Source: Flavobacteriaceae bacterium EG-1
GTDB lineage: Bacteria; Bacteroidota; Bacteroidia; Flavobacteriales; Flavobacteriaceae
Assembly (NCBI RefSeq): GCF_009649685.1
Contig: NZ_WJPK01000002.1
Span: 908,202 to 972,201 of the forward strand
Length of the DNA stretch: 64,000 nucleotides
Direction: 5' to 3'
In this document: piece after piece, positions 54,189-63,672 of the stretch
Numbering within the stretch: position 1 is the stretch's first letter
Layout: every line of letters begins with the position of its first letter
Notes under the pieces: model-generated
Seen by the model: the letters and a program-made list of their open reading frames with translations, nothing else
What the model was told of the DNA's origin: nothing
Databases searched by the model: none
Made by a program: the position numbers and the translations under genes

Positions 54189-55295
54189 CTATTTAATAAT
54201 TTTGCGCCTTACACGCTGAGATATTCCGGTTAGTAATTCATACGAAATAGTATTAGCTTTTGAAGAAAAATCATCAGCTGATAACGATTTACCAAACACA
54301 ATTACCGGATCACCTTCCTTACAATCAATATCACTAACATTAATCATAATCATGTCCATACAAACATTACCAATGATAAATGCCTTTTTTCCATTTACTA
54401 AAACAAAGGTTTGGCCATTACCATATTGACGACCTATACCATCTGCATGCCCTAAAGGAAGTGTTGCAATCTTCTGATCTTTATTTGAAATATATTTGCG
54501 ATTATAGCCTACACTTTGATTGGGTTTTATAATGTGAATTTGAGATATAGTAGTTTTTAAGCTAACGACAGGTTGAAGTTTGCAATCAATTTCGGCAGTA
54601 TTTCCATAGCCATATAATCCTATTCCACTCCGAACCATATCTAACTGAGCATCTGTATAATTGATGATACCCGATGTATTTAATATATGCCGAAAAGGTT
54701 CTATACCATATTTCTTATAAAATTCTTTGCTGATTTTGTTAAACGACTCTATTTGTTTTAAGGTAAAATCTTTTTCACTTAAATCTTCCGAAGCTGCCAG
54801 GTGTGTAAAAATAGAAACTACTTTTAGAACATCTCTCGAACTTAATGTTTTAGAGACTTTAGTTATATCCTTCTGTTCGAAACCTAATCTATTTAATCCT
54901 GTGTTAAACTTTAAATGTACCGGATAATTTTCTAATTGTTTTTCTGAAGCTAGTTTTAAAAATAATTCAAGTGTTCTGTGCGAATATAAATTTGGTTCTA
55001 AGTTCTTATGAATTAAAACCTCGAAATTAGATGGTTGTGGATGTAAGACTAAAATGGGGGTAGTTATTCCGGCATCTCTTAATTGAACACCTTCATTTAC
55101 ATAAGCTACAGCGAAGTAATCTACTTTTAACGACTCTAGTTTTTTTGCTATTTGAATAGCATCACTACCGTAGGCATATGCTTTTACAACAGCCAGAAAT
55201 TTTGTTGATGGTTGAATTAGAGATTTAAAAAAATTGTAATTATGTTCAAGTGCTGATAAATCTATTTCCAGAACTGTTTCCGAATTATTCGTCAT
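54189..55295 (-). CDS. alr: Alanine racemase
   Basis: A PLP-dependent enzyme that makes D-alanine for peptidoglycan, 368 residues from the ATG at 55295. The longer frame from 55316 adds seven residues overlapping tdk. PLP-lysine motif: [18 protein letters not shown]-like [13 protein letters not shown] and [24 protein letters not shown] are standard, as is [12 protein letters not shown] near the catalytic tyrosine region. It overlaps the end of tdk by 11 bases, so the two are translationally linked. Confidence 0.95.
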   Translation of the reverse strand: MTNNSETVLEIDLSALEHNYNFFKSLIQPSTKFLAVVKAYAYGSDAIQIAKKLESLKVDYFAVAYVNEGVQLRDAGITTPILVLHPQPSNFEVLIHKNLEPNLYSHRTLELFLKLASEKQLENYPVHLKFNTGLNRLGFEQKDITKVSKTLSSRDVLKVVSIFTHLAASEDLSEKDFTLKQIESFNKISKEFYKKYGIEPFRHILNTSGIINYTDAQLDMVRSGIGLYGYGNTAEIDCKLQPVVSLKTTISQIHIIKPNQSVGYNRKYISNKDQKIATLPLGHADGIGRQYGNGQTFVLVNGKKAFIIGNVCMDMIMINVSDIDCKEGDPVIVFGKSLSADDFSSKANTISYELLTGISQRVRRKIIK

Positions 55296-55932
55296 TCGAA
55301 GTCTCTTTTTTGGCATTAACTTCTTCAGTTTCTACCTGTATTTTTTTTACTTTTTCTTTTAGCATCGCTTTATAATATGCTCCTCTACTTAATGGTTCAT
55401 ACTCACCAGTTTCACCTAATAAAACAAGATTGTCATCTTTAGATTTTCTATAACTGTAATTTGCTAAGTTACCTGTACGCGTGCAAATGGCATGTACCTT
55501 GGTTACATATTCTGCAGTGGCCATTAGTGCGGGCATGGGTCCAAAAGGATTTCCTTTAAAATCCATGTCAAGTCCAGCAACAATTACACGAACACCTCTA
55601 TTAGCCAAATCGTTGCAAACAGATATAATTTCATCATCAAAAAACTGTGCCTCATCTATTGCTACAACGTCACAACCATCTGCTAAAATTCTAATATTTG
55701 CAGCAGCGGGTACTGGCGTTGAACGAATTTCATTGGCATCATGTGATACTACCATTTCTTCATGATATCTCGTATCAACTATAGGTTTAAATATCTCCAC
55801 TTTTTGTTTTGCGAATTGTGCTCTTTTAAGTCTTCTAATAAGTTCTTCTGTCTTGCCCGAGAACATTGAACCACAGATGACCTCTATCCATCCAAACTGT
55901 TCTTTATGGTTAACTGTATTTTCGAGAAACAT
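55285..55932 (-). CDS. tdk: Thymidine kinase
   Basis: A 215-residue type II thymidine kinase (ATP:thymidine phosphotransferase of the salvage pathway). The P-loop is [16 protein letters not shown], Walker-B-like [13 protein letters not shown] and [14 protein letters not shown] are typical, and [15 protein letters not shown] is the substrate lasso region. Of the usual zinc cysteines only CTRT-type residues are seen, so the zinc site looks reduced. A charged tail ([16 protein letters not shown]) extends beyond the fold. Confidence 0.95.
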   Translation of the reverse strand: MFLENTVNHKEQFGWIEVICGSMFSGKTEELIRRLKRAQFAKQKVEIFKPIVDTRYHEEMVVSHDANEIRSTPVPAAANIRILADGCDVVAIDEAQFFDDEIISVCNDLANRGVRVIVAGLDMDFKGNPFGPMPALMATAEYVTKVHAICTRTGNLANYSYRKSKDDNLVLLGETGEYEPLSRGAYYKAMLKEKVKKIQVETEEVNAKKETSNDE

Positions 55933-56035
55933 TTTGTAATTTTAGACGAAAATAAGGTGTTTTCCGTTGTAGTTTTAATTGAATTTAAAATTAGTTAAAA
56001 AGGTACACCTTTTGCAGTGATATAAAATAAAAGCT

Positions 56036-56722
56036 ATGAAGAAAAAATTGAAGGACGAGCTAAGGAAATTATCTACTGAAATTATTACATCTACAGAGAT
56101 GAATGATATAGGTGCCATGTATAATGCAGCAAAAGAACTCTATGAGAAATTGGCGGTACTTAAATTTATTGATGAGAAGTTAAGTGATATTCAAGTTGAT
56201 GTATCAAAAAATGTGATTGCTGCTAAATTTGAAGAAATGGCAAATGCCGTTTTAAGAGAAAACACTTCGGTTCCTGAAAATAATCCGCATGAAGATGATA
56301 TCATTAATCATAAAGGAATGGACACCATTAAAAACATGGTTTCTGAAATGCCTAATAATGATGCTGTAGATGAAGTTTTGGCAGACTTTTTAGGGAAACC
56401 TAAATTAATGAAGAATGATAAAGAGATCTTTGAACCTGAAGGGAAAACCTTGGAATCGAAAACTAAAGTACTATCATTAAATGATAAATTACAAAAAGAT
56501 ATAAAGGTTGGTTTAAATGATCGACTTGCTTTTGTCAAGCATTTATTTGATGGTAATACGGAAGATTATCAACGTGTAATGTCGCAATTGGCGACTATCG
56601 AAACCGAAGAACGATCGGTATCATTTCTAAAGAATATGGTAAAACCCGAATATAATAACTGGGTAGGTAAAGAAGAGTACGAAGAGCGGTTAATGGCTTT
56701 AATTGAGCATAAATTTGCCTAA
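56036..56722 (+). CDS. Conserved hypothetical cytoplasmic protein
   Basis: A 228-residue charged, all-helical protein with no signal peptide. The first ~75 residues (KKKLKDELRKLSTEIITST, YNAAKELYEKLAVLKFIDEKL) look like a coiled-coil dimerisation region. A low-complexity acidic middle follows, then a C-terminal helical domain (SLNDKLQKDIKVGLNDRLAFVKHLFDGN, then MVKPEYNNWVGKEEYEERL). I recognise the C-terminal part as a pattern frequent in Bacteroidota hypothetical proteins but cannot assign a function. A terminator follows at 56747. Confidence 0.8.
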   Translation: MKKKLKDELRKLSTEIITSTEMNDIGAMYNAAKELYEKLAVLKFIDEKLSDIQVDVSKNVIAAKFEEMANAVLRENTSVPENNPHEDDIINHKGMDTIKNMVSEMPNNDAVDEVLADFLGKPKLMKNDKEIFEPEGKTLESKTKVLSLNDKLQKDIKVGLNDRLAFVKHLFDGNTEDYQRVMSQLATIETEERSVSFLKNMVKPEYNNWVGKEEYEERLMALIEHKFA

Positions 56723-56746
56723 TATTCATTTTTTTAAACTAAAAAT

Positions 56747-56780
56747 AACCGAAAGTTGATTTCTCAGCTTTCGGTTTTTT
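56747..56780 (+). terminator. Intrinsic terminator between hypothetical gene and rsmI
   Basis: AACCGAAAG pairs with CTTTCGGTT around a 12-base loop, followed by six T. It ends only 12 bases before the rsmI ATG, so rsmI either has a promoter inside the hairpin region or depends on readthrough. Confidence 0.8.
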
Positions 56781-56791
56781 ATTTTTGATTT

Positions 56792-57463
56792 ATGGGGAAG
56801 TTATATATAGTGCCTACACCGATTGGTAATTTGGAAGATATGACCATTAGGGCTATCAGAATTTTAAAAGAAGTCGATTTAATTTTGGCAGAAGACACAC
56901 GTACGAGTGGTAAACTTTTACAGCATTTCGAAATCGCCACACAGATGCAGAGTCATCATATGCACAATGAACACAAAATGGTAGATCGTTTAATAAAGAA
57001 GCTATTGGCGGGTGAGACAATCGCACTTATTTCTGATGCAGGTACTCCTGCTATTTCTGATCCTGGATTTTTACTTACACGCGCTTGCGTAGAAAATAAA
57101 ATAGAAGTTGATTGTTTACCTGGAGCTACCGCATTTGTTCCTGCTTTGGTTAATAGTGGGTTACCTAATGATAAATTTGTATTTGAAGGTTTCTTACCAG
57201 TAAAGAAAGGTAGGCAAACACGTCTAAAATTTATTGCTGATGAATCGCGGACGATGATTTTTTATGAATCTCCACATAAATTATTAAAAACACTCGCCAA
57301 TTTTGTTACGTATTTAGGTGAAGATAGAAAAGTTTCCGTATCTAGAGAGTTAACCAAATTATATGAAGAAACTATAAGAGGAACAGCCTCGGAGGTTTTA
57401 AAACATTATACGAATAACCCGCCTAAAGGAGAAATTGTTATTATCGTTGCAGGCAAAAAATAG
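56792..57463 (+). CDS. rsmI: 16S rRNA (cytidine-1402-2'-O)-methyltransferase
   Basis: A 223-residue SAM-dependent methyltransferase of the tetrapyrrole-methylase fold that modifies C1402 in the ribosomal decoding centre. It begins GKLYIVPTPIGNLEDMT, with AEDTRTSGKLLQHF, LISDAGTPAISDPG and CLPGATAFVPALVNSGLP for SAM binding. It ends GEIVIIVAGKK, lacking the extra C-terminal domain of the E. coli enzyme. Followed by a HopJ-family gene after 3 bp. Confidence 0.96.
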   Translation: MGKLYIVPTPIGNLEDMTIRAIRILKEVDLILAEDTRTSGKLLQHFEIATQMQSHHMHNEHKMVDRLIKKLLAGETIALISDAGTPAISDPGFLLTRACVENKIEVDCLPGATAFVPALVNSGLPNDKFVFEGFLPVKKGRQTRLKFIADESRTMIFYESPHKLLKTLANFVTYLGEDRKVSVSRELTKLYEETIRGTASEVLKHYTNNPPKGEIVIIVAGKK

Positions 57464-57466
57464 CAT

Positions 57467-57808
57467 ATGAACATAGAAGATTTTAAAAATAAATTAAAAA
57501 ATAGTCCAGAAAGTATTGAGTTCAGTGATACAATGGCTGTAATTGATGAAAATTATAGTTTTTCGCCAACTTCATTTACTAATGGTGCAGTAAAAAATGA
57601 GCGAGGCCAAAACTCTGGTTCATGTAAGTTATTTGCTTTTGCACTAAAAGAAAAATTATCAAAAGATGAAACTTTATTATGTTTTGGTCAATTTTTTAGG
57701 GATGTAAAAAAGACTCCCGATGGTACGGACCATCAAAACATTAGAAATTTCATAAAAACAGGTTTTGAAGGGCTGTCTTTTGATGGGGAAGCATTAAAGA
57801 CAATGTAA
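57467..57808 (+). CDS. HopJ-family protein
   Basis: A 113-residue cytoplasmic protein of the HopJ type III effector-like family, recognisable by SPESIEFSDTMAVIDENYSF, FTNGAVKNERGQNSGSCKLFAFA and DGTDHQNIRNFIKTGFEGL. Despite the name, it occurs widely in non-pathogens with no type III secretion, and no secretion genes are near. The function is unknown. It is cotranscribed with rsmI (3-bp gap) and the glycosylase-like gene 10 bp downstream. Confidence 0.88.
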   Translation: MNIEDFKNKLKNSPESIEFSDTMAVIDENYSFSPTSFTNGAVKNERGQNSGSCKLFAFALKEKLSKDETLLCFGQFFRDVKKTPDGTDHQNIRNFIKTGFEGLSFDGEALKTM

Positions 57809-57818
57809 AACCTAAGGT

Positions 57819-58388
57819 ATGGAGCAATTACTTTCAGAAATTAGCGCTTGTGAAGTTTGCAGTGCTCATTTACCATTGGGGCCTAGACCTATTGTTGCGG
57901 CCCATGCAGACTCAAAAATTGTAATTATTGGTCAAGCTCCGGGAACCAAAGTTCATGCAACAGGGATTCCATGGGATGATCCTAGTGGTAAGCAATTGCG
58001 AAAATGGATGGGTATTTCTGATGCCGATTTTTATGATGAAAAGAAAATAGCGCTTATTCCTATGGGGTTCTGTTATCCTGGAAAAGGCAAAAGTGGCGAT
58101 TTGCCCCCGCGAAAAGAATGTGCCCCACTATGGCATGATGCCTTATTTGCTAAAATGCCCAATTTAAAATTGATTATTGTTATTGGTATTTATGCTCAAA
58201 AAGCTTATTTGAAGCATACTGCTGAAAAGAACCTTACTGAAACGGTAAGGGCCTATAAAAATTATTTACCAAACTATTTTCCGTTGCCACATCCTTCACC
58301 TCGTAATCGTTATTGGTTGACCAAAAACCCTTGGTTTGAGGAAAATACGGTTCCTAAATTGCAAGAAATGGTAAACTTACTTGTTTGA
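57819..58388 (+). CDS. Uracil-DNA glycosylase superfamily protein
   Basis: A 189-residue protein of the UDG superfamily resembling family 4/5 enzymes. The first motif is IIGQAPGTKVHATGIPWDDPSG, where active glycosylases carry GEAPG or similar. The C-terminal motif is LPHPSPRNRYW, with the conserved His-Pro-Ser. Cysteines at C11-x-x-C14 and in FCYPGKGKSGDLPPRKEC could hold an iron-sulfur cluster as in family 4. Gln in place of the acidic residue of motif 1 leaves base-excision activity uncertain. Last gene of the rsmI-HopJ unit. Confidence 0.82.
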   Translation: MEQLLSEISACEVCSAHLPLGPRPIVAAHADSKIVIIGQAPGTKVHATGIPWDDPSGKQLRKWMGISDADFYDEKKIALIPMGFCYPGKGKSGDLPPRKECAPLWHDALFAKMPNLKLIIVIGIYAQKAYLKHTAEKNLTETVRAYKNYLPNYFPLPHPSPRNRYWLTKNPWFEENTVPKLQEMVNLLV

Positions 58389-58414
58389 CTAAATTTTTCT
58401 TTGCTATTGCAAAC

Positions 58415-58449
58415 TTTGAAGTTATCAAGAATACTTTATATTACTTTTG
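58415..58449 (+). promoter_or_regulatory. Candidate promoter of the OsmC-family gene
   Basis: TACTTTTG (58442-58449) fits the -7 consensus. The best TTTG (58415-58418) is 23 bases upstream, longer than ideal. It lies 9 bases before the ATG at 58459. Confidence 0.4.
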
Positions 58450-58458
58450 TGTATTAAA

Positions 58459-58896
58459 ATGAAAACAAAATTTATGGGAGCAACAAATCATATTACTACC
58501 AAATGGCTTGGAGAAATGGCTTTTGAAAGTACTAATACATCAGGCAATACTCTTAAAATTGACAATGCAGAAGGAAGTTCTGGTTTACGACCAAAATCAT
58601 TAATGCTATCGGCCTTAGCTGGTTGTTCTGGCTTAGACGTAGCATCATTGATAAAAAAAATGAAACTAGAAGTTGATGATTTTCAAATTGATACAATTGC
58701 GAATATGACAGACGAAGATCCAAAACACTATGATGCTGTTACTGTTGAGTATCACTTTTATGGAGAAAATCTAAATGAGAAAAAACTTCAAAGAGCGGTT
58801 GATTTATCAGTAGAAAAATATTGTGGGGTGATGGAGATGTTTCGAAAATTTGCTAAACTTGATATAAAGACTATTTTTCATCACGAGAAGATGTAA
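58459..58896 (+). CDS. OsmC-family protein
   Basis: A 145-residue member of the OsmC/Ohr fold from the ATG at 58459. The TTG at 58447 lies in the candidate promoter. The two redox cysteines of peroxidase members are present in LAGCSGLDVASLI and KYCGVMEMF, so thiol-dependent reduction of organic hydroperoxides is possible. The N-terminal FMGATNHITTKWLGEMAFES and the RPKSLMLSALAG block are typical of the YhfA-like subgroup, whose substrates are less clear. A single gene ahead of recJ. Confidence 0.88.
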   Translation: MKTKFMGATNHITTKWLGEMAFESTNTSGNTLKIDNAEGSSGLRPKSLMLSALAGCSGLDVASLIKKMKLEVDDFQIDTIANMTDEDPKHYDAVTVEYHFYGENLNEKKLQRAVDLSVEKYCGVMEMFRKFAKLDIKTIFHHEKM

Positions 58897-58925
58897 GTTG
58901 TTGAATTTACATTTTAAATTAAACT

Positions 58926-60614
58926 ATGCGCTGGACCATACAGGCTAAACCAGAACAAGAAAAAATTGATGATTTAGCGAAGGCGCTAAAGGTTGATGGT
59001 TTAGTAGCACAATTACTTCTTCAAAGGGGAATAACATCGTATGAAGAGGCAAAGAGCTTTTTTAGACCAAAACTTTCAGATTTGCATGATCCCTATTTAA
59101 TGAAGGATATGGATTTCGCCGTGGAACGAATTGAAAAGGCGATTGCAAATAATGAAAATATACTAGTTTTTGGTGATTATGACGTTGATGGTACCACAGC
59201 AGTTGCACTAGTTGCATCATATTTATTGAGTTTTTACCCTAATGTTGCCACCTATATTCCGGATCGTTATGCAGAGGGATATGGGGTTTCATTTCAAGGG
59301 ATTGATTTTGCCGATGATAACGGATTTTCACTAATAATTGCTTTGGATTGTGGTGTTAAGGCTATTGATAAAGTAGCGTATGCTAAAGAAAAAAATATTG
59401 ACTTTATTATTTGTGATCACCATAGACCAGGTAATCAGTTGCCTAATGCTATTGCTGTTTTAGATCCAAAAAGAAAAGATTGCAATTATCCGTTTGACGA
59501 ACTGTGTGGTTGTGGTGTTGGTTTTAAATTAATACAAGCTTTAGGATCTAAAGTTGGTCAAACAATAGAAGATTTAATATCCTATTTGGATTTAGTTGCG
59601 ACGGCTATTGGAGCCGATATAGTTCCTATGACAGGGGAGAACCGTGTTTTGGCTTATTATGGATTAAAAGTTATAAACTCCAATCCAAGAATAGGTTTTA
59701 AGGCAATAATTAATCAGACAAAGAAAACGACGCTTACAATTACAGATGTAGTTTTTATTATTGCACCCCGAATAAATGCTGCTGGGCGCATGAAACATGG
59801 ACAACATGCAGTTAACTTGTTAAGTGAAACTAATTTAGATCAAGCCACAAAATTTGCAGCTGAAATAGAAAAATATAATCATGATCGACGCGAATTAGAC
59901 CAAGAGATAACTAAAGAGGCATTGTTGCAAATTGAGTCTAACAATGAAAAAGAAAGATTTACAACTGTTGTTTATAATGAGGAATGGCATAAAGGAGTAA
60001 TTGGTATTGTAGCTTCTAGACTTACCGAAACATATTATAGGCCAACACTTGTTTTTACCAAAAGTGGAGATAAATTAGCGGCATCTGCGAGATCTGTTAA
60101 AGGGTTTGATGTATATAATGCCTTACAAAATTGTGCTGATTGGCTAGAGCAGTTTGGTGGACATAAATATGCTGCAGGATTAACCCTTCTTGAGTCGGAA
60201 TATTTGAATTTTAAAAAACAATTTGAAAAAGTAGTATCTGAAACTATAGATACTCAATTGTTAACCCCGGAAATATTGGTTGCGGCTAAAATTGAATTAA
60301 AACAGATTACACCTAAATTAATGCGTATACTTAAACAATTTGCTCCTTTTGGCCCTGGAAATATGACTCCTGTATTTATGGCTGAAAATCTACGTGATAC
60401 TGGGTATGCTAAAGGTGTTGGTAATGAAGAGAAACATTTAAAGCTTTCTGCCATACAAAATGGTAGCCAACCCATAGGTGCAATCGGTTTTAATTTAGGA
60501 GATAAATTACCATTGGTTAAAAACAACCAATCTTTTGATGCTGTTTTTTCATTAGACGAAAATGAATGGCAGGGAAATGTGAGTTTGCAATTAAAAATGA
60601 GAGACTTACGTTAA
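58926..60614 (+). CDS. recJ: Single-stranded-DNA-specific exonuclease RecJ
   Basis: A 562-residue 5'-3' ssDNA exonuclease of the DHH family used in recombination and mismatch repair. Catalytic motifs are FGDYDVDGT (D84, D86, D88), ALDCG near residue 140 and DHHRPG (D164, H165, H166). The DHHA1 half has INAAGRMKHGQ and ASARSVKGFDVYNALQNC, with GGHKYAAGL. A C-terminal OB-like domain ends the protein. Length and order match the family. Confidence 0.96.
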   Translation: MRWTIQAKPEQEKIDDLAKALKVDGLVAQLLLQRGITSYEEAKSFFRPKLSDLHDPYLMKDMDFAVERIEKAIANNENILVFGDYDVDGTTAVALVASYLLSFYPNVATYIPDRYAEGYGVSFQGIDFADDNGFSLIIALDCGVKAIDKVAYAKEKNIDFIICDHHRPGNQLPNAIAVLDPKRKDCNYPFDELCGCGVGFKLIQALGSKVGQTIEDLISYLDLVATAIGADIVPMTGENRVLAYYGLKVINSNPRIGFKAIINQTKKTTLTITDVVFIIAPRINAAGRMKHGQHAVNLLSETNLDQATKFAAEIEKYNHDRRELDQEITKEALLQIESNNEKERFTTVVYNEEWHKGVIGIVASRLTETYYRPTLVFTKSGDKLAASARSVKGFDVYNALQNCADWLEQFGGHKYAAGLTLLESEYLNFKKQFEKVVSETIDTQLLTPEILVAAKIELKQITPKLMRILKQFAPFGPGNMTPVFMAENLRDTGYAKGVGNEEKHLKLSAIQNGSQPIGAIGFNLGDKLPLVKNNQSFDAVFSLDENEWQGNVSLQLKMRDLR

Positions 60615-60747
60615 TTAATATTGTTGTGAATTTAATATTGAAATAAACAAAATACAAACTATTTGGTTGGATTTCGCTTATATCTTGTTGAATATCATAT
60701 AGTTATATATTCGCTTTAAATAAAAATGGACTGTTAAGTAGGTTTGC

Positions 60748-61515
60748 TTAATTTTTATACTCTTTTAAAGTAAGGGAAGTTCCATCAAAAACGGCGTAAG
60801 TATAATACGAAATCCAATCGCCTAAATTGGTATATTTCGATTTTTCATTCAAATTAATTTCTAAAGGAAGGTGTCGATGACCAAAAACAAAATGGTCGAA
60901 ATGTTGGGTTTCTAATTTGCGTTTTGCATAACTCACTAGCCATTCGTTATCTTCTCCTAAAAAATGAACGTCTTCATCCCCAGAAATCATTTTATTTTTT
61001 ACCGAAAAGTATTGCGCTAAACGAACACCCCAGTCTGGGTGTAACCAACGGTAAAACCATTTAGAAACAGGACTTGTAAACACTTTTTTCATGCGTTTGT
61101 ATCCAATATCACCAGGTCCTAATCCGTCTCCATGACCAATAAAAAAAGAAGTGTCATTTAGTTTGTATTGTTGTGGTTTATGAAAAACAGGAATATTGAG
61201 TTCTTCTTCAAAATAGCCATTCATCCACAAATCATGATTGCCAACAAAATAAATAATAGGAATTCCAGAATCTGAAATTTCAGCCAACTTACCTAATGTT
61301 CGAGTAAATCCTTTGGGAACAACGGTTTTATACTCCATCCAAAAGTCAAAAAGATCACCTAACAAAAAAATAGCGGCAGCATCTTGTTTGATTTCATCTA
61401 GCCAAGCAACAAATTTTTTTTCACGTGGGCGACTGAGCTCCATAGTTGGAGCACCTAAGTGATTATCACTAGCAAAATAGACCTTTTTACCTGCAGGAAT
61501 AGAAATTTGTTTCAT
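60748..61515 (-). CDS. lpxH: UDP-2,3-diacylglucosamine diphosphatase
   Basis: A 255-residue calcineurin-like phosphoesterase of the LpxH/LpxG type that makes lipid X in lipid A synthesis. Metal-site blocks: FASDNHLGAP, LGDLFDFW, VGNHDLWM, IGHGDGLGPGD and FGHRHLP. Central insert KVFTSPVSKWFYRWLHPDWG is the hydrophobic cap that meets the membrane. A peripheral inner-membrane enzyme. QueD lies upstream on the same strand with 31 bp between, so both may share a transcript. Confidence 0.92.
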   Translation of the reverse strand: MKQISIPAGKKVYFASDNHLGAPTMELSRPREKKFVAWLDEIKQDAAAIFLLGDLFDFWMEYKTVVPKGFTRTLGKLAEISDSGIPIIYFVGNHDLWMNGYFEEELNIPVFHKPQQYKLNDTSFFIGHGDGLGPGDIGYKRMKKVFTSPVSKWFYRWLHPDWGVRLAQYFSVKNKMISGDEDVHFLGEDNEWLVSYAKRKLETQHFDHFVFGHRHLPLEINLNEKSKYTNLGDWISYYTYAVFDGTSLTLKEYKN

Positions 61516-61546
61516 CTAGTTTATAAAGATAACAAACGCAGCGTTC

Positions 61547-61996
61547 TTAATTGTCTTCGGCATACCATTCAGCAAAAGCAGTACCTGTTTCACGTAATTT
61601 TAATGAATGTAATTGAATAGGACCATTAAGTCTAGATTTAATCTTTTTAGCAAATTCAATCACCATATTTTCGCTAGTAGGTTGGTAATCAGCTAATATA
61701 ACTTTGTGTCCGCGTTTGCTTAATTCCTTGGCTAATTCAATATGAGGTGTGTTTTTATTAAAAACAGTTGCATGATCAAATGGATCTACTATCTCTTCTT
61801 TTACAATTTTTTTTAAATCGCCAAAATCAATAACCATTCCTAACTTTACGTGTGAGGTATCCGTTATAGGTTCTCCTATAACAGTTACTGAAAGTTGGTA
61901 ACTATGACCATGTACGTTTTTACATTTACCATCATACCCATAAAGAGCGTGACCTGTTTCAAATGTAAATTCTTTTGTAATTCTAATTTTTGACAT
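61547..61996 (-). CDS. queD: 6-carboxy-tetrahydropterin synthase / PTPS-family enzyme
   Basis: A 149-residue zinc enzyme of the 6-pyruvoyl-tetrahydropterin synthase family, which in bacteria usually makes the queuosine precursor 6-carboxy-5,6,7,8-tetrahydropterin. The zinc histidines are in FETGHALYG and VHGHSYQLSV. The catalytic region includes FDHATVFNKN and the C-terminal LRETGTAFAEWY. The frame opens at 62026, but ATG 61996 (MSKIRITKEFTFETGH) matches the normal start. It overlaps no other gene. Confidence 0.92.
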   Translation of the reverse strand: MSKIRITKEFTFETGHALYGYDGKCKNVHGHSYQLSVTVIGEPITDTSHVKLGMVIDFGDLKKIVKEEIVDPFDHATVFNKNTPHIELAKELSKRGHKVILADYQPTSENMVIEFAKKIKSRLNGPIQLHSLKLRETGTAFAEWYAEDN

Positions 61997-62052
61997 CCTT
62001 ATACTTGAAAAAAGCAAAGGTAGCAATTCTCTACATGCAAATTACTTGTTGT

Positions 62053-62166
62053 TTAGCGCTTAAAACGTCTGCGTGCTCGAGCTTTGTTTACAAAATAGAT
62101 AACAACTACAAATAAGGCTAATAGTGGAAAAATTAAGTCACCATTAAGAAAATTCAAAATATCCAT
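62053..62166 (-). CDS. Possible 37-residue single-span membrane protein
   Basis: A short frame of 37 codons starting at ATG 62166 and ending at TAA 62053. It reads MDILNFLNGDLIFPLLALF then VVVIYFVNKARARRRFKR. The composition is one hydrophobic helix followed by a strongly basic tail (RARRRFKR), which obeys the positive-inside rule. This is unlikely for random AT-rich DNA. It lies upstream of queD on the same strand, 56 bp from its start. No Shine-Dalgarno is evident, as is common here. Function unknown. Confidence 0.45.
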   Translation of the reverse strand: MDILNFLNGDLIFPLLALFVVVIYFVNKARARRRFKR

Positions 62167-62371
62167 AAAATCGATTTAAAACCTATGAACGAAAAATAAT
62201 TATGCTTATTATTTTCACCTTAATTTCATTACTATTACGTTAGAAGTAAGGATTAGTATCAACAAATCGATTTTAGATATTACCATTACAAAGAGATTTC
62301 GGATATATTTGAGAGTATGGTTTGTAATAGTTACTAATACAAAATTATAAATAGGTTAGAAAATTGAACAT

Positions 62372-63655
62372 ATGGCTCAAAATATTAAATCTTATCGTTA
62401 TTCCTTAGCAATTATTGGCTTGTTGTTTTTTGTTTTTGGCTTTCTTACTTGGATTAATGGTATACTAATTCCATATTTTAAAATATGTATGGAGTTGAGT
62501 AATTTTGAAGCAACTTTGGTTGCATTTTGTGCTTATTTTGCTTATTTCGTAATGGCACTTCCGTCCGCATATGTCTTGAAACGTACAGGCTATAAAAAAG
62601 GAATGGTATGGGGAATGTGTGTAATGGCCTTAGGAACAATTTTATTTATTCCAGCAGCTTACTCAAGAATATATCCCCTTTTCTTAGCAGGATTATTTGT
62701 TACTGCTACTGGTTTGGCATTGGTGCAGACTGCCGCAAATCCATATATCGCTATTATGGGACCGATTGAAGGTACTGCTCAACGAATTGGTTATATGGGT
62801 ATTGCTAATAAAGTTGCCGGCATATTTTGCTTATTTGTTTTAGGAAGTGTATTTCTAGCTGATGCTGATAGCCTTTCATCGAGTTTAGAGGGCTTAAATG
62901 AAATTCAAAAATCTGCTGCTCTTGATTCTTTTGCCTTAAAAATTGTAAATCCTTATATCATTATTTCAATTGTGCTACTTGCAGTTGCTGGTTTAGTCTA
63001 TTTTTCTAAACTTCCTGAAGTAGATGAAATGGGTAGTGGAACTAATGAAGACGGTAAAATTTTGAAGGATCGAAAAAGTGTTTACGAATATCCTTATTTA
63101 GTTTTGGGTGTAATTGCACTCTTTGTTGCTGGAGCTTGTGAGACAGTACCTATTGATGGCATTATTATTTATTGTCAAGCATTAGATATTCCTATGAGTT
63201 CTGCAAGACATTTTAGTACGTATACACTATTTATAATGCTTTTTGGTTACCTGTTAGTTTCTATTTTAGTGCCAAAATTTGTAACACAACAAAAGGTGCT
63301 TCAATTTGCTTCTATATGGGGTCTAGCTCTAACTGTCGCTACATATTTTACATCAGGAATCTATAGTGCTTACTGTTTGCTTTTTTTAGGCTTTAGTGCG
63401 TCTATGCTTTGGGGAGCAATTTGGGGTCTTGCACTTCGCGGACTTGGTGGTCACACTAAAAAAGCTTCAGCATTTATGATTATGTCTTTAATTGGTGGAG
63501 GTATTGTTACCGTAGTTTTTGGAGATTTATTAGATACTTATGCTACAAACCCTCAGATTTCAGTTCTAATACTAATACCATGCTATCTCTTTATTCTTTA
63601 TTATTCAATTAAAGGCTATCGTAAAGATTATTGGAAGACCACAAGTATTAGTTGA
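62372..63655 (+). CDS. FucP-type sugar:proton symporter (MFS)
   Basis: A 427-residue MFS transporter with 12 helices. The N-terminal FGFLTWINGILIPYFKICMEL is the signature of the fucose/glucose-galactose FucP group, along with LALVQTAANPYIAIMGP and GAIWGLALRGLGGHTKKAS. The family imports fucose, N-acetylglucosamine, glucose/galactose or similar sugars with H+ or Na+. The sugar cannot be told. It starts 17 bp before the ceramidase-like gene, so the pair is probably cotranscribed. Confidence 0.9.
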   Translation: MAQNIKSYRYSLAIIGLLFFVFGFLTWINGILIPYFKICMELSNFEATLVAFCAYFAYFVMALPSAYVLKRTGYKKGMVWGMCVMALGTILFIPAAYSRIYPLFLAGLFVTATGLALVQTAANPYIAIMGPIEGTAQRIGYMGIANKVAGIFCLFVLGSVFLADADSLSSSLEGLNEIQKSAALDSFALKIVNPYIIISIVLLAVAGLVYFSKLPEVDEMGSGTNEDGKILKDRKSVYEYPYLVLGVIALFVAGACETVPIDGIIIYCQALDIPMSSARHFSTYTLFIMLFGYLLVSILVPKFVTQQKVLQFASIWGLALTVATYFTSGIYSAYCLLFLGFSASMLWGAIWGLALRGLGGHTKKASAFMIMSLIGGGIVTVVFGDLLDTYATNPQISVLILIPCYLFILYYSIKGYRKDYWKTTSIS

Positions 63656-63672
63656 TTTTTTAAAGTAGAAAT

